64,000 nucleotides of DNA from NCBI GenBank assembly GCA_041690355.1, contig JAWLHK010000003.1, positions 90,695-154,694 on the forward strand, given 5' to 3'. Made by a program: the position numbers and the translations under genes. Under the pieces are notes generated by a model. That model did not search any database, had not been told where the DNA came from, and was given only the letters and a program-made list of their open reading frames with translations. Positions 17,807 to 27,172 of the stretch are shown piece after piece; within the stretch, counting starts at the first letter, position 1; each line of letters starts with the position of its first letter. The stretch is from JAWLHK01 sp041690355 [NCBI: bacterium] (GTDB taxonomy: Bacteria; J088; JAWLBW01).

Positions 17807-18751
17807 ATGAAGTCACGCCATCTCCACGACCCCGCGCGTCTTGCCATCGCCGCTTCTGCCCTGCTGCACCTCGGCGTCACGGCCTGGGCCATCGGCCTGC
17901 GCTGGGAACATCTGGCCGGCAACGGCCTCTGGGTGGCGATTGCCTTTTCGGGCCGCCGCGGGCGGCAGCTTGCCCTGCTGCTGCTGCCGATGTGGCTCGC
18001 GGGGGTCGCCTACGAGTACTTCAAGTTCCTCGAAATCTATCGCGGGTCCATCCGGGTCTCTGAACTCTACGAGCTCGAGCAGCGGTGGTTCGGCATCGAA
18101 ACGGCCGACGGACTGCGCATCCCAGCCGAGCTCCTGGCCGAGCGTACGAACGCGACGCTCGATTTCGTTACCGGCCTCGCCTACATCATCTATCTCTGGG
18201 TGCCGATCGCGATGGCCTTCGTGCTCTACTTCATCGATCCGGTGCGCATGTCGCGCCTGACCTGGTCATTGTTCCTGGTGAGTCTCATGGGAATGGCCAC
18301 CTACCTGGCGTATCCGGCCGCCCCTCCATGGTATGTGGCCGACTACGGACTGGGGCCGGCCGATCCGGCCGCGCTGCCGAGTGCAGCCGGCGCGGCGCGC
18401 TTCGATGCCCTGACCGGCTGGGACTACTTTGCCGGATTCTACAGCCGCAGCGCCAACGTATTCGGGGCCATGCCGTCGCTGCATGTCTCCTTTCCGCTGA
18501 TCGTCGTCGGCGCCGTCTGGGGGATGGGGCCGCGCTGGACGCTGTCGACTTTCGGCTTCACGGTCCTGGTCGCCTTCTCGGCCATCTACCTGCAGCATCA
18601 TTACCTGGCCGATGTGGTCGCCGGCTTTCTCTACGGCGTCGCGGCTTCGGTCATCGTCGCCCGCTTTCACGGCCAACCGGTCGTCGTCGGCGAGACTACC
18701 CTCTTACGCCGCCGTCGCCTGCGGGGGCGACCGCAACAGAGTAAAGCATGA
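17807..18751 (+). CDS. PAP2-superfamily membrane protein (Aur1/inositol-phosphotransferase-like)
   Basis: A 314-residue protein with about six transmembrane segments. Catalytic signatures are AMPSLH (P223, S224, H226) and HHYLADVVAG (H265, D269), the C2 and C3 motifs of the PAP2_3 subfamily that includes inositolphosphotransferases. It probably moves a phospho-headgroup between lipids or dephosphorylates a lipid, acting at the periplasmic face. Its stop codon overlaps the start of the YihY gene. Confidence 0.85.
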   Translation: MKSRHLHDPARLAIAASALLHLGVTAWAIGLRWEHLAGNGLWVAIAFSGRRGRQLALLLLPMWLAGVAYEYFKFLEIYRGSIRVSELYELEQRWFGIETADGLRIPAELLAERTNATLDFVTGLAYIIYLWVPIAMAFVLYFIDPVRMSRLTWSLFLVSLMGMATYLAYPAAPPWYVADYGLGPADPAALPSAAGAARFDALTGWDYFAGFYSRSANVFGAMPSLHVSFPLIVVGAVWGMGPRWTLSTFGFTVLVAFSAIYLQHHYLADVVAGFLYGVAASVIVARFHGQPVVVGETTLLRRRRLRGRPQQSKA

Positions 18752-19641
18752 ATCTGCCGCAGCCTTTGAGAATAGCAGGCCAGGCTTTCAAGGACTGGCG
18801 TGAAGACCAGGCCTCGCGTCTGGGGGCCGCCCTGGCCTACTACGCCGTCTTTTCGCTGGCGCCGATGCTCATCATCGCCATCGGCGTCGCCGGGCTGATC
18901 TTCGGCGAGCGCGCCGCCCAGGGCGAACTCATGGCGCAGCTCGAGGGAAACCTGGGGCCTGAGGCGGCCTCGGCTCTCGAGACCATGATCGCGAGCGCCG
19001 GGCAAGGGGGCAGCGGGCTGGTGGCCACCCTCGTCGGCATCGGCATGCTGCTCTTCGGCGCATCGGGGCTGTTCGCCCAGCTTCAGGGGGCCATGAATAC
19101 GATCTGGGAGGTGGGCCCGGCAGGCGGCGGCGCGAAACGCTTCGTAAAGAAGCGCCTGACCTCGATGGGCATCGTTCTGTTCATCGGGCTGCTCCTGCTT
19201 GCCTTTCTCGCCTTGAGCGCCGCCCTGTCAGCCATGTCGGACCTCGTCGATCCGCCCCTGCCCGGCGGCGTCGGCTTGTGGCAGATCGTCAATCAGGTCG
19301 CATCGTTCGCAATCATGACGGCCCTCTTCGCCGTGCTCTTCAAAGTGCTTCCCGACGCGCGGGTGCACTGGCGCGACGTCTGGATCGGCGCCGCGGTAAC
19401 GGCGGTCCTGTTCGTGATCGGCAAGTTCCTGCTCGGGCTCTACCTGGGCCGCAGCAGCATGTCGAGCGCCTACGGGGCCGCCGGATCACTGGTCGTACTG
19501 CTCGTCTGGATCTACTATTCGGCGCAGATCTTCTTCTACGGCGCAGAGTATACGCAGGCGTGGGCGCGCCGGCACGGCGAAGCGATTCAGCCGCAGGAAG
19601 GGGCCGTGCACATCGAAACCGTCCGCCGCAAGGCCGCTTGA
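18748..19641 (+). CDS. YihY/UPF0761-family inner-membrane protein
   Basis: A 297-residue polytopic protein with family signatures DQASRLGAALAYYAVFSLAP near the N-terminus, FGASGLFAQLQGAMNTIWEV in the middle and YGAAGSLVVLLVWIYYSAQI in the C-terminal half. The family was once misnamed RNase BN; its true role is unclear, possibly in envelope lipid biology. It is translationally coupled (ATGA) to the PAP2 protein and converges on the DUF1499 genes with a 4-nt gap. Confidence 0.9.
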   Translation: MNLPQPLRIAGQAFKDWREDQASRLGAALAYYAVFSLAPMLIIAIGVAGLIFGERAAQGELMAQLEGNLGPEAASALETMIASAGQGGSGLVATLVGIGMLLFGASGLFAQLQGAMNTIWEVGPAGGGAKRFVKKRLTSMGIVLFIGLLLLAFLALSAALSAMSDLVDPPLPGGVGLWQIVNQVASFAIMTALFAVLFKVLPDARVHWRDVWIGAAVTAVLFVIGKFLLGLYLGRSSMSSAYGAAGSLVVLLVWIYYSAQIFFYGAEYTQAWARRHGEAIQPQEGAVHIETVRRKAA

Positions 19642-19645
19642 GGGC

Positions 19646-20359
19646 TCAGCGGATCCGATCGAGAAAGGCGCGGATGCGGGCCGCGTTCTTGCCCAGATCA
19701 CTCTGGCCGACCCGCGACTTCGAGCGCACGTCGATGCGCGTGCCCCCGTCGGCGACCTGGAGCCGCACGACGATGTCGTCCCGGAAGCCGAAGAACAAGG
19801 TCGTATCCGTGGCCTCGAACCGCCCCGGAGCGTCCCTTTCGGCCGCAACGGCCGACACGACCTCCCAGCCCAGGTCGGCGGCCGCCGCGCGAACCCGGCG
19901 CATGGCACCCTCGGGAGAAAGCGGCAGAACGACGGGGCGCAGATCGGGATAGGCCGCGCGCTGCAGGGCCGCCACCTCGGCGCCGGCCCAGGTAACCGGA
20001 TTGGGCGCCGACGCGCGCAGCGCCGCGATGTCGACGAAGGCGGGCGGGTCTTCGAGGTCGGTGCTGATGTCATGGATGCGCGGCACCGACCCTGCGGTGT
20101 GTTTGAGCTGCAGGAGATAGCCCGCCAGCCCCGCACCAACGGCGACGGCAAGAATTGCAGGCGCCCGCCTCCCGCGGCGAAGGACGAGCGAGACCAGGCC
20201 GAGCGCGGCACCCACCGCCGCGACGACGAACACGCCGCCGAGCAGGTTAAAGGCCGTGCGGAAATGCCACCAGCCGAACCGGCTCCCCCAGGCGGCCAAC
20301 AAGCCTGTCGCCACAGCGGCAAGGGTGAGCGCAAGCGACATCGCCGAGAGCCGTTTCAT
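19646..20359 (-). CDS. DUF1499 protein with N-terminal membrane region
   Basis: A 237-residue protein with about three hydrophobic segments in residues 1-105 followed by a DUF1499 domain (IHDISTDLEDPPAFVDI, ATDTTLFFGFRDDIVVRL, DVRSKSRVGQSDLGKNAARI). DUF1499 has no established biochemical role. Its ATG overlaps the stop of the upstream DUF1499 lipoprotein gene (ATGA). Both proteins share the DI-TD-PP and RSKSRVG-SDLG motifs, so the pair probably arose by tandem duplication. Confidence 0.85.
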   Translation of the reverse strand: MKRLSAMSLALTLAAVATGLLAAWGSRFGWWHFRTAFNLLGGVFVVAAVGAALGLVSLVLRRGRRAPAILAVAVGAGLAGYLLQLKHTAGSVPRIHDISTDLEDPPAFVDIAALRASAPNPVTWAGAEVAALQRAAYPDLRPVVLPLSPEGAMRRVRAAAADLGWEVVSAVAAERDAPGRFEATDTTLFFGFRDDIVVRLQVADGGTRIDVRSKSRVGQSDLGKNAARIRAFLDRIR

Positions 20360-20853
20360 GGTTCACCGATGCGACGGCGCAGTTCGTCAAGGTACAACAG
20401 GATACGTTTCGCGTTCGCCCCCAGATCGCTTTTCCCGACCCGGCTCTTCGAGCGCACGTCGACGCGGCTCCCCTCGCCTTCGCTGCGGACGCGCACGACC
20501 ACGTCGTCCTTGAAGCGGAACAAACGGGTCGTGGCCACCGCCTCGATGCGCCCCTCGGCCTCGACCGCGGCCACAATCTGCCAACCCATGGCCTCGGCAG
20601 AACGGCGGGCCGCCGGAAAAACCACCGTGGTCGCCGCGTTCAGGTAAAGCGGCTTCAGGTCGGGATAGGCCTTCTGCTGACGGGCCGCGGTTTCCGGGCC
20701 GTCATACTCCGGCGGGTTCGGTGCGTCACCGCGGGCGGCAAGGAGTGCGACGAATTGCGGCGGATGATCCACGTCGGTCGTGATGTCGTGAATCAGGGGA
20801 TAACAGTTGGCAAACACCAGCAGCCCCGGTAAGAGGTAGAGGATACGTTTCAT
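20356..20853 (-). CDS. DUF1499 lipoprotein-like protein
   Basis: A 165-residue protein starting at ATG 20853. A short hydrophobic signal ends at FANC (Cys17), so it is probably a lipoprotein, and the rest is a DUF1499 domain (LIHDITTDVDHPPQFVA, TTRLFRFKDDVVVRV, RSKSRVGKSDLGANAKRI). It forms a two-gene operon with the following membrane-anchored paralogue. Longer upstream readings have no signal peptide and were not used. Confidence 0.82.
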   Translation of the reverse strand: MKRILYLLPGLLVFANCYPLIHDITTDVDHPPQFVALLAARGDAPNPPEYDGPETAARQQKAYPDLKPLYLNAATTVVFPAARRSAEAMGWQIVAAVEAEGRIEAVATTRLFRFKDDVVVRVRSEGEGSRVDVRSKSRVGKSDLGANAKRILLYLDELRRRIGEP

Positions 20854-20983
20854 CGGCACTCCAGGCATTGATTGTACTCCGGCGGCGCGACGCCGCCCAT
20901 CCGGATGACCTCTTTCGACCGGTCGGGGGGCGTGGTATCGTATGACATTCCGTTGGAGCCGGTCTCCGGCCAGGGGGTTTACG

Positions 20984-23149
20984 ATGCGACGGCAGCGGTG
21001 GTTCGGCATTGCAGTTCTGGCAGGGGCGATGGCCGCGTGCGACCCGACGCCGCCGGCCGAAGTCGATACGACTTTCGGAGCCCGGGGGCACGTCTGCGCC
21101 CCGTCGGAGTTTGCCTTCGACGGCGCGACCAGGGTGCCGCGCTTTGCGCGCGCCGGTGACTGCGGGCGGTTCGCCGCCTTTCTCGCCGAACACACGGTGG
21201 AACGTCTGCTGCGCAACACGGTTGGTTTCGGAGAGCCCACCTTCGGGGGCGACCGGGGCGCGGTCGAGGATTCGGCCGGGGGACCGGCAGAAGGCTCTGC
21301 GGATCAGCCCGACCGCTTCACGGGGACGAACGTCCAGGAGGTCGGCATCGACGAACCCGACACCGTCAAGACGAGCGGTGACGTCACGTTCGCCATCGCA
21401 GGCGGGCGGGTCGAAGTACTGCGCACCTGGCCGCCCGAACAGGCGGCGCGCCTGGCGACGCTCGGCGACGACTCCGGCGCCGACGGCTGGCCCATGGCCC
21501 TCATGCTGCACGGCGATCGACTGGCGGTCATCGGCCAGGCGCCGTGGGAATACGCCGTGGTCGACGACGGCGCGACCGTCGACGTGGAGATCGGCGGCAG
21601 CTCCGGAGGCGATGGTGTCGTGGCCATGACCACGTTGATCGCCCCCCGCCCGTTTGCGCCGGCAACCCGCATCCGACTGTACGATGTGTCGGATCCTGCG
21701 CACCCGCTCCCCGTGCGCACCGTGGATCTGGAAGTCTGGTATCAGGACGCGCGGCTCATCGAGGGGCGGCTGATCGTCACCGGCGGGCGCCACCTCGGGC
21801 TTCCCGACGTCATGGCCCCCTTGACGCCCGCTTTCGAGGATGCGGCGGGCACCCCGTCGGCCGCCGAAGTCGAGCGGTTGCGCACCGCCGTGTACGAGGC
21901 GGTCGCCGCAACGCGCTATCGTGACTGGCTTCCGCTCATGCGCGACAGTCTGACCGGCGAAGAAGCCTTGATGGTCGAGCGCCCCGAAGGGCTCTGGCTG
22001 CCGAACGTGCCCGGCACCGGCGGGGTCTTCGGTATCGTCTCGATCTCGCTCGAAGAAGATGACGAGCCGCTGCGCTCAGGCCTGCTGCTGGCCGACGGCG
22101 GCGTACTCTACGCGCGTGGGCGTTCCCTGTACTCCGCCTACACAAACCGGCAATGGTGGTGGGGTGCGGCTGCCGAACCGGCCGTATGGGATATGGGGAA
22201 TCCGGACGCCGGCTGGGAGACCACCATCCAGAAATTCACGCTCGACGACCATGGGCGTCCCGACTACGCGGGCGCCGGCACCGCACCCGGATGGATTTCG
22301 TCACCCTTTCAGATGAGCGAGCACGAAGGATACCTCCGCGTCGCCCTCACCGACGCCGCAGCAAACCACCTCGTCGTGCTGGGCCCCCGCGAGAACGGCG
22401 ATCTCGCAACCGCCGGAGCCGTCTACGGGTTCGCGCCGGACGAGACGATTTTCAGCAGCCGGTTTCTCGGCGACCGCGGCTTCGTCTCTACCTACCATCA
22501 GGCGCTGCTCTTCGACCCATTCTTCACGTTCGACCTCTCCGATCCGCAACGGCCCCGGTTGGTGGGCGAACTTGAGATGCCCGGCTATACGGACTACCTG
22601 CATCCCGTGGCCGCCGACCACCTGCTCGGCGTCGGCATGGACGCGCCGGCGATGGGCGAGCCGGTGACGGCGGTCAACCTCCAGATCTACGACGTAACCG
22701 ACCTCGCGGCGCCGGTCACGACGGCCGAGGCCGTGATCGGCGTCGAGAACGGCATGACGCTGAGCGCAGTTCAGGGATCTCACCATGCATTCACCTTCGA
22801 CGCGGATCTGGGGGTCTTCGCGTTTCCCGTCTACGGGTGGAGCGCAGACTGGAGCCGCGAAGAACAGTGGCTCTACGTTTATGCGGTCGCGCCCCCGGAC
22901 GTTCTCGAGCCGCGCGGTCGCATCGGTCACGCCGCGCTTGGCGATGCATGGTATGCGGCGATCGAGCGCAGCATCATCATGCAGGGCGACGGCGAAGCGT
23001 GGATCTACGCCTTCTCTCCGGCGGGCATGACGGTTCACGCACTCGCGGATCCCGGCTCCCCGCTCGTCACCATCGTCTATCCAAGCTGGATGCCGGGCGC
23101 CGGCGAGACGAAGCCCGGGAGCGACGCCGGCGCGGCCGGCCCGAACTGA
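20984..23149 (+). CDS. Secreted beta-propeller lipoprotein (Beta_propel family)
   Basis: A 721-residue lipoprotein (signal ending AMAAC) with the hallmark of secreted proteins carrying a C-terminal beta-propeller: GTNVQEVGIDEPDTVKTSGD near residue 113, followed by propeller-like repeats rich in WD/YD dipeptides such as DVSDPAHPLPVRTVDLE and FDLSDPQRPRLVGELEMPG. These proteins are surface or periplasmic and of unknown function. ATG 20984 is preferred over 20942 because it puts the signal peptide first. A weak stem (CTGAGC/GCTCAG) sits at the convergent junction near 23150. Confidence 0.85.
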   Translation: MRRQRWFGIAVLAGAMAACDPTPPAEVDTTFGARGHVCAPSEFAFDGATRVPRFARAGDCGRFAAFLAEHTVERLLRNTVGFGEPTFGGDRGAVEDSAGGPAEGSADQPDRFTGTNVQEVGIDEPDTVKTSGDVTFAIAGGRVEVLRTWPPEQAARLATLGDDSGADGWPMALMLHGDRLAVIGQAPWEYAVVDDGATVDVEIGGSSGGDGVVAMTTLIAPRPFAPATRIRLYDVSDPAHPLPVRTVDLEVWYQDARLIEGRLIVTGGRHLGLPDVMAPLTPAFEDAAGTPSAAEVERLRTAVYEAVAATRYRDWLPLMRDSLTGEEALMVERPEGLWLPNVPGTGGVFGIVSISLEEDDEPLRSGLLLADGGVLYARGRSLYSAYTNRQWWWGAAAEPAVWDMGNPDAGWETTIQKFTLDDHGRPDYAGAGTAPGWISSPFQMSEHEGYLRVALTDAAANHLVVLGPRENGDLATAGAVYGFAPDETIFSSRFLGDRGFVSTYHQALLFDPFFTFDLSDPQRPRLVGELEMPGYTDYLHPVAADHLLGVGMDAPAMGEPVTAVNLQIYDVTDLAAPVTTAEAVIGVENGMTLSAVQGSHHAFTFDADLGVFAFPVYGWSADWSREEQWLYVYAVAPPDVLEPRGRIGHAALGDAWYAAIERSIIMQGDGEAWIYAFSPAGMTVHALADPGSPLVTIVYPSWMPGAGETKPGSDAGAAGPN

Positions 23150-23166
23150 GCGCAGGCCAGGACAGC

Positions 23167-24069
23167 TCAGGCGCCGCGCCGCCAGCGGCGGAACAGCCCA
23201 CCCTCGCTGAGAAAAGCGCGAATCGTCGCGCCGATGTCCTCGGCGTGCGTCAACGTCGGCACGTGCGCCGCTCCGGGGATGACGGCCAGGCGCCCGCGCG
23301 GCAGCAGACCGGCAATCTCTTCGGCCCAGGCCTCGGTCACGACCGGATCACGGGCGCCGCGCAGCACGAGGGTCGCCTGACAGACGTCAGGAAGCCGCTC
23401 GTCGATGGGGGTCATGGCGGCGTCGCGCAGGAGCGTGCGCCGTGAGGGCCGGAGCCGTGTCTGCAGCGAGTCGAGCATCAGGCGCATGGCCGTCGACGAC
23501 GGCTCGCGCACCGAGTCGCTCACCCAGCGCCCCAACTTGCGCAGGCCCGAGTCTTCGGTCTGCGCAGAAAGGCCCTGCAGCACGAGCCGTTGGACCCGGT
23601 TCGGCTTCTCGACGGCGAGTTCGACCGCCACGCAGCACCCATGGCCGGTGGCGAAGAAGGCGGTTTTTTCGAGCGAAAGGGCCTCCATCCACTGGTCGAG
23701 CGCGTCGGCAAGCTCTTCGGTATCGAGCGGCGTTCCGAACCGGCGGCTGCGACCGAAGCCCGGCAGCTCGGGAATCCAGACGCGGTAGTCTCGCGCCAGC
23801 ACCCGGCCGAGCGGCAGGAGATACCGGCCGGCGTCGAGAAGACCGTGCAGAAGGATGACCGTTGGCCGGCTGCGCACCGCCTCGCCGCCCCGCCAGGCAT
23901 GAATCCGGTAGCCGCCCGCCTGCACCCAGATGCTCTCGAGCTCGACGGGGGCAGGCGGGCCCGCCTCGGCGCCACCGGCCCGGCGCGCGCCGGGTCTGTC
24001 GGCAGTGTCGCCCCGCGCGGGGGGATCGCCGGCGGCCGGGCGCACATCGTTGTTCCGCGACGCATCCAT
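23167..24069 (-). CDS. Alpha/beta-hydrolase with Gly in place of the nucleophile
   Basis: A 300-residue cytosolic alpha/beta-hydrolase fold: oxyanion-hole LLHGLLDAG, strand/turn PELPGFGRS, a candidate acid in RGARDPVV and histidine in PGAAHVPTLTH. The nucleophile elbow that normally reads G-H-S-x-G is G-H-G-C-C (Gly144, Cys145, Cys146), so the serine is missing; either it is a non-hydrolytic homologue or Cys145 has a shifted role. The first 45 residues are low-complexity and Arg/Ala/Gly rich. No partner gene is evident, although the radical SAM gene lies 51 nt upstream on the same strand. Confidence 0.8.
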   Translation of the reverse strand: MDASRNNDVRPAAGDPPARGDTADRPGARRAGGAEAGPPAPVELESIWVQAGGYRIHAWRGGEAVRSRPTVILLHGLLDAGRYLLPLGRVLARDYRVWIPELPGFGRSRRFGTPLDTEELADALDQWMEALSLEKTAFFATGHGCCVAVELAVEKPNRVQRLVLQGLSAQTEDSGLRKLGRWVSDSVREPSSTAMRLMLDSLQTRLRPSRRTLLRDAAMTPIDERLPDVCQATLVLRGARDPVVTEAWAEEIAGLLPRGRLAVIPGAAHVPTLTHAEDIGATIRAFLSEGGLFRRWRRGA

Positions 24070-24120
24070 GCCGCACCATCCTGAACGCGAAGCATGAGCG
24101 ACGCAAGGGGAGCCGCCCGT

Positions 24121-25692
24121 TCAGTGGCCCCAGCGTGCCCCGCCGATCGGCGCGGCGGGCGGATGCAGGCTCGCAACCCAGGGCTTGAGAAATTCGGGGC
24201 GCTCCTTGCGAACCTGCCAGCGGTCCCAATCCCGCAGCAGGCGCTCGGCCGCAACTTCCTCGGGGATATCGAGGACGCCGTGCAGAAAACCGAAGACGAG
24301 CCGGTACTGGCGGGCCAGCGCGATTTCGTGCGTCTGGGCGGTCTCCTTCCACACCCAGTCGGAGAAGGCCAGAAAGTTCCCGAAGGGGCTCCCGGCTTTG
24401 CCCGCCGGCCCCTCACCCGCGACGACCGGCTCCATCAGCGCCTGCATCGATTCGACGAAGTTCCCCTTGTTGTAGAAGAGATCGAAGTAACGTGCGAAGC
24501 GCTTGAGCCGCTGCAGCAACGGAAAAGGGAGCGTCTTCGACGCCAGGATCTCGTAGGGCGGATACGGGCTGTAGCGCATCTCCCACACTTCGCTGTGGCG
24601 CTCGATGGGGGTGCCGCGCAGGCGCTTGAGGATACCCACCTGAATTTCGCCGGGGCGCATGCGGTACAGCCGATCGAAGGAATCGGCCATCGACTCGAGG
24701 GTCTCCCCCGGCAGCCCGAGAATCAGATCCGCGTGCACGTGCACCCCGGTCTCTTCGCGCAGAAAGCGCAGGTTCTCTTCCATGCGCGCGACGTTCTGGC
24801 GCCGTGAAATCCGGTGGCTGACCTCGTCGGTCAGCGTCTGCACGCCGACTTCGAATTGCACGGCGCCGGGCGGAAAGCGGCGGATGACGTCACGCAGCTC
24901 GGTGGGCAGCCGGTCGGGAATCATTTCGAAGTGCAGCTCGAGCCCCTCGCGGTACCGCGCCAGAAGAAACTCGAGAATGGCCAGGCTGAACTTCACATTG
25001 AGGTTGAACGTCCGGTCGACGAACTTGAGGCCGCGCGCCCCCCGGTCGAGCAGCTGCTGCAGCGAGGCCAGGAAGGAATCGAGCGGAAAAGCGCGGACCG
25101 GTATTTCAAGCGACGACAGACAGAATTCGCAGCGGAACGGGCAGCCGCGCGAGGCCTCGACGTATACGATGCGCCGGGCCAGATCCTCGTCCGTATATTC
25201 CGCGTAGGGCAGCGCGAGCGCCGACACGTCGGGGAGCTGCGCCTCGATGACCTTGGGGGGCGTGCCGCCGGCGGCCAGCTCGGCCACCAGTTCGCGAAAA
25301 GCGATATCTCCCTCACCGCGCACCAGGTGATCGCAGGCCGCGAAAATCCCGGTCTCCTCATATTCATAGGAGACCTCGGGCCCGCCGATCACGATCGTAA
25401 GGTCGGGCCGCAATACCCGCAGCGTGCGCACGATTTCGGTGGTTTCGGCAACGTTCCAGATGTAGACGCCGAAGCCCACCAGGTCAGGCTCGTCGGCCAG
25501 AATTGCCTCGACGATTTCGCCGCGAGGCTGGTGTATTGTGAACTCCCGCAGGAGGGCGCCCTCGCGGAAGGGGCCCAGGTTCGCGCGCAGGCAGCGCAGC
25601 CCGAAACTCGCATGCGAATAGCGGGCGTTGAGGGTGACGAGCAGGATGCGCGGCGGGGTATCGTCGGGGCGTGGCAGAGTCATCCCGGTCAT
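24121..25692 (-). CDS. B12-binding-domain radical SAM protein (DUF4080 type)
   Basis: A 523-residue protein: an N-terminal B12-binding-like Rossmann domain (residues about 15-135), then a radical SAM core with the CxxxCxxC cluster motif SRGCPFRCEFC (C184, C188, C191) and a C-terminal DUF4080-like region. Downstream core motifs such as FVDRTFNLN and HADLILGLPGET are typical. It uses a 4Fe-4S cluster and SAM; the reaction is unknown. The start is 25692 or 25683. Confidence 0.85.
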   Translation of the reverse strand: MTGMTLPRPDDTPPRILLVTLNARYSHASFGLRCLRANLGPFREGALLREFTIHQPRGEIVEAILADEPDLVGFGVYIWNVAETTEIVRTLRVLRPDLTIVIGGPEVSYEYEETGIFAACDHLVRGEGDIAFRELVAELAAGGTPPKVIEAQLPDVSALALPYAEYTDEDLARRIVYVEASRGCPFRCEFCLSSLEIPVRAFPLDSFLASLQQLLDRGARGLKFVDRTFNLNVKFSLAILEFLLARYREGLELHFEMIPDRLPTELRDVIRRFPPGAVQFEVGVQTLTDEVSHRISRRQNVARMEENLRFLREETGVHVHADLILGLPGETLESMADSFDRLYRMRPGEIQVGILKRLRGTPIERHSEVWEMRYSPYPPYEILASKTLPFPLLQRLKRFARYFDLFYNKGNFVESMQALMEPVVAGEGPAGKAGSPFGNFLAFSDWVWKETAQTHEIALARQYRLVFGFLHGVLDIPEEVAAERLLRDWDRWQVRKERPEFLKPWVASLHPPAAPIGGARWGH

Positions 25693-25792
25693 TGTAGGAG
25701 ACGGACCCCGGCGTCGCCAAGCCACGGGGCAGGCCCCTGGTCGCCGGGGGGCCGTCATTGCGGCGCAGATTCACGCGCACCCAGAGTGAAAC

Positions 25793-26662
25793 ATGCCCTA
25801 TGATTCGCCGACCGGAACCGCCATCCGCCGCGGGTGGCACCAGGTGCTGCGCAAAGGACACGCCTACGTCGACCCCTGCGCGCTCGATCGGTGGAATCCG
25901 AAGCTCATCCGCGCCATTACGGTCGCGCTCGACCCCGTCTACCGGTACTACTTCCGCGCCCACGCCGAAGGGATGGAAAACATCCCCAAAGGGCCCTTCA
26001 TCCTCGTCGGCGTGCACGGGGGCGGCATCCTCTCGCCCGACCTCGTGCTCATGGCCAAGGCCTTCTACGAGCACACGCAGTTCACGCGGCCGCTCTTCGG
26101 GCTCGGCCACCGCATGCTGTTCGAGGCGCCGTACTGGAACCGGTTTCTCATGCAGCTGGGGGGCGTCGAGGGGCATCGCAAGGTCGCCCGGCGCATCCTC
26201 GAGGCCGGTCACGCCTTCATGGTCTTTCCGGGGGGCGAGTGGGACGTGACACGCCCTTGGCGGGAGCGCAACCGGGTCGATTTTGCCGGCCGCACCGGCT
26301 TCGTGCGCCTCGCCGTCGAAACGGGGGTTCCGCTCCTGCCGGTCGGCGCCGTGGGGGGCCAGGGCACGTGGGTCGTCCTGAGCCGCGGCCGCCCGATCGC
26401 GCGACGCATCGGCCTCGAGAAGCTGTTCGGCGTGCACAATTTTCCCATCGTCGTCAGCCTGCCGTGGGGGCTATCGCTCGGCTACCTTCCGTTCCTCCCC
26501 CTGCCCGCGCGGCTCGGCGTCAAGTTCGGCACGCCCCTCTTCACCGAGCAGGGGCCCGAGGCGGCGGCCGACCGGGCCTACCTCGCCTGGGAGCGCGATC
26601 GTGCGCAGAAGGCCGTCGCGGATCTGGTCACCGACCTGGCCGGCTGCCGCGGGCAGGGCTGA
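25793..26662 (+). CDS. Lysophospholipid/glycerol acyltransferase (MGAT-like LPLAT)
   Basis: A 289-residue protein of the lysophospholipid acyltransferase superfamily. The first motif VGVHGGGILSPD has the longer His-to-Asp spacing of the MGAT-like subgroup rather than the NHX4D of PlsC; AFMVFPGGEWD supplies the third motif and PLLPVGAVGGQ the fourth. It probably transfers an acyl chain onto a glycerol- or wax-type acceptor at the inner membrane. It is divergent from the radical SAM gene with about 100 nt between them. Confidence 0.85.
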   Translation: MPYDSPTGTAIRRGWHQVLRKGHAYVDPCALDRWNPKLIRAITVALDPVYRYYFRAHAEGMENIPKGPFILVGVHGGGILSPDLVLMAKAFYEHTQFTRPLFGLGHRMLFEAPYWNRFLMQLGGVEGHRKVARRILEAGHAFMVFPGGEWDVTRPWRERNRVDFAGRTGFVRLAVETGVPLLPVGAVGGQGTWVVLSRGRPIARRIGLEKLFGVHNFPIVVSLPWGLSLGYLPFLPLPARLGVKFGTPLFTEQGPEAAADRAYLAWERDRAQKAVADLVTDLAGCRGQG

Positions 26663-26674
26663 CGCGCGCGGAAC

Positions 26675-27070
26675 TCAGATCAAGCCGTGAAACTTCATGA
26701 TCTGGTCGCGTTCGGCCTCCCACTTCTCGCCGAAGGCGTCGACGCACATGGGGCAGCACTGATTGAAGACGAGCGTCTTCCCGCGAAAGGCCGCGATGGG
26801 TCCCTCGTAGCGCACGCGGCTCTGGTATTGCCCGAGCAGCTCGGTGCCGATCGGCGATCGGCTGTAGGCGCAGATGGTATTGTTGACCATCACGGTGTCA
26901 CCCTGCACCTCGTACCGGGCCATCTCGGCCGGTTCTCCGACGTCGCGCACGGGGGCCGCGCTCCCGGCACGCAGCGCAGATGCCGAAGGGGCGGGCGCTG
27001 GATTGCAGGCGGCGAGCCCGAACAAGCCGGGCATCAGCATGAGGGCCATGGTTTTCACAATCGATGCCAT
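26675..27070 (-). CDS. Small YHS-like cysteine-rich lipoprotein
   Basis: A 131-residue lipoprotein (Cys22) whose C-terminal 70 residues resemble the NTxCP...FCCPxC group related to YHS/TRASH metal-binding domains: NNTICAYSRSPIG (Cys67) and VFNQCCPMCVDAF (Cys105, Cys106, Cys109). It probably binds a metal such as copper in the periplasm. It is divergent from the truncated haemoglobin gene, with 102 nt between start codons; a functional link is speculative. Confidence 0.7.
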   Translation of the reverse strand: MASIVKTMALMLMPGLFGLAACNPAPAPSASALRAGSAAPVRDVGEPAEMARYEVQGDTVMVNNTICAYSRSPIGTELLGQYQSRVRYEGPIAAFRGKTLVFNQCCPMCVDAFGEKWEAERDQIMKFHGLI

Positions 27071-27172
27071 GATTCCTTTGTACCAGATTCCCGGGGGCTC
27101 CTGCAGCAGGCGGCGGCGCCCGTTCGCGGCTGCGGAATGTGCTACCCTGTTGTTTCCCGCCGGAGTTGCCCC

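Noticed and set aside
1289-24069. Serine loss in two hydrolases explained by codon reassignment.
   Set aside because: The codons are ordinary GGC and GGG glycine codons, and other proteins in the window (Lon, the second VolA, SDR) have normal catalytic residues.
25793-26662. The acyltransferase motif HGGGILSPD read as a defective NHX4D.
   Set aside because: The longer spacing is normal for MGAT-like LPLAT members, so it is not a loss of function.
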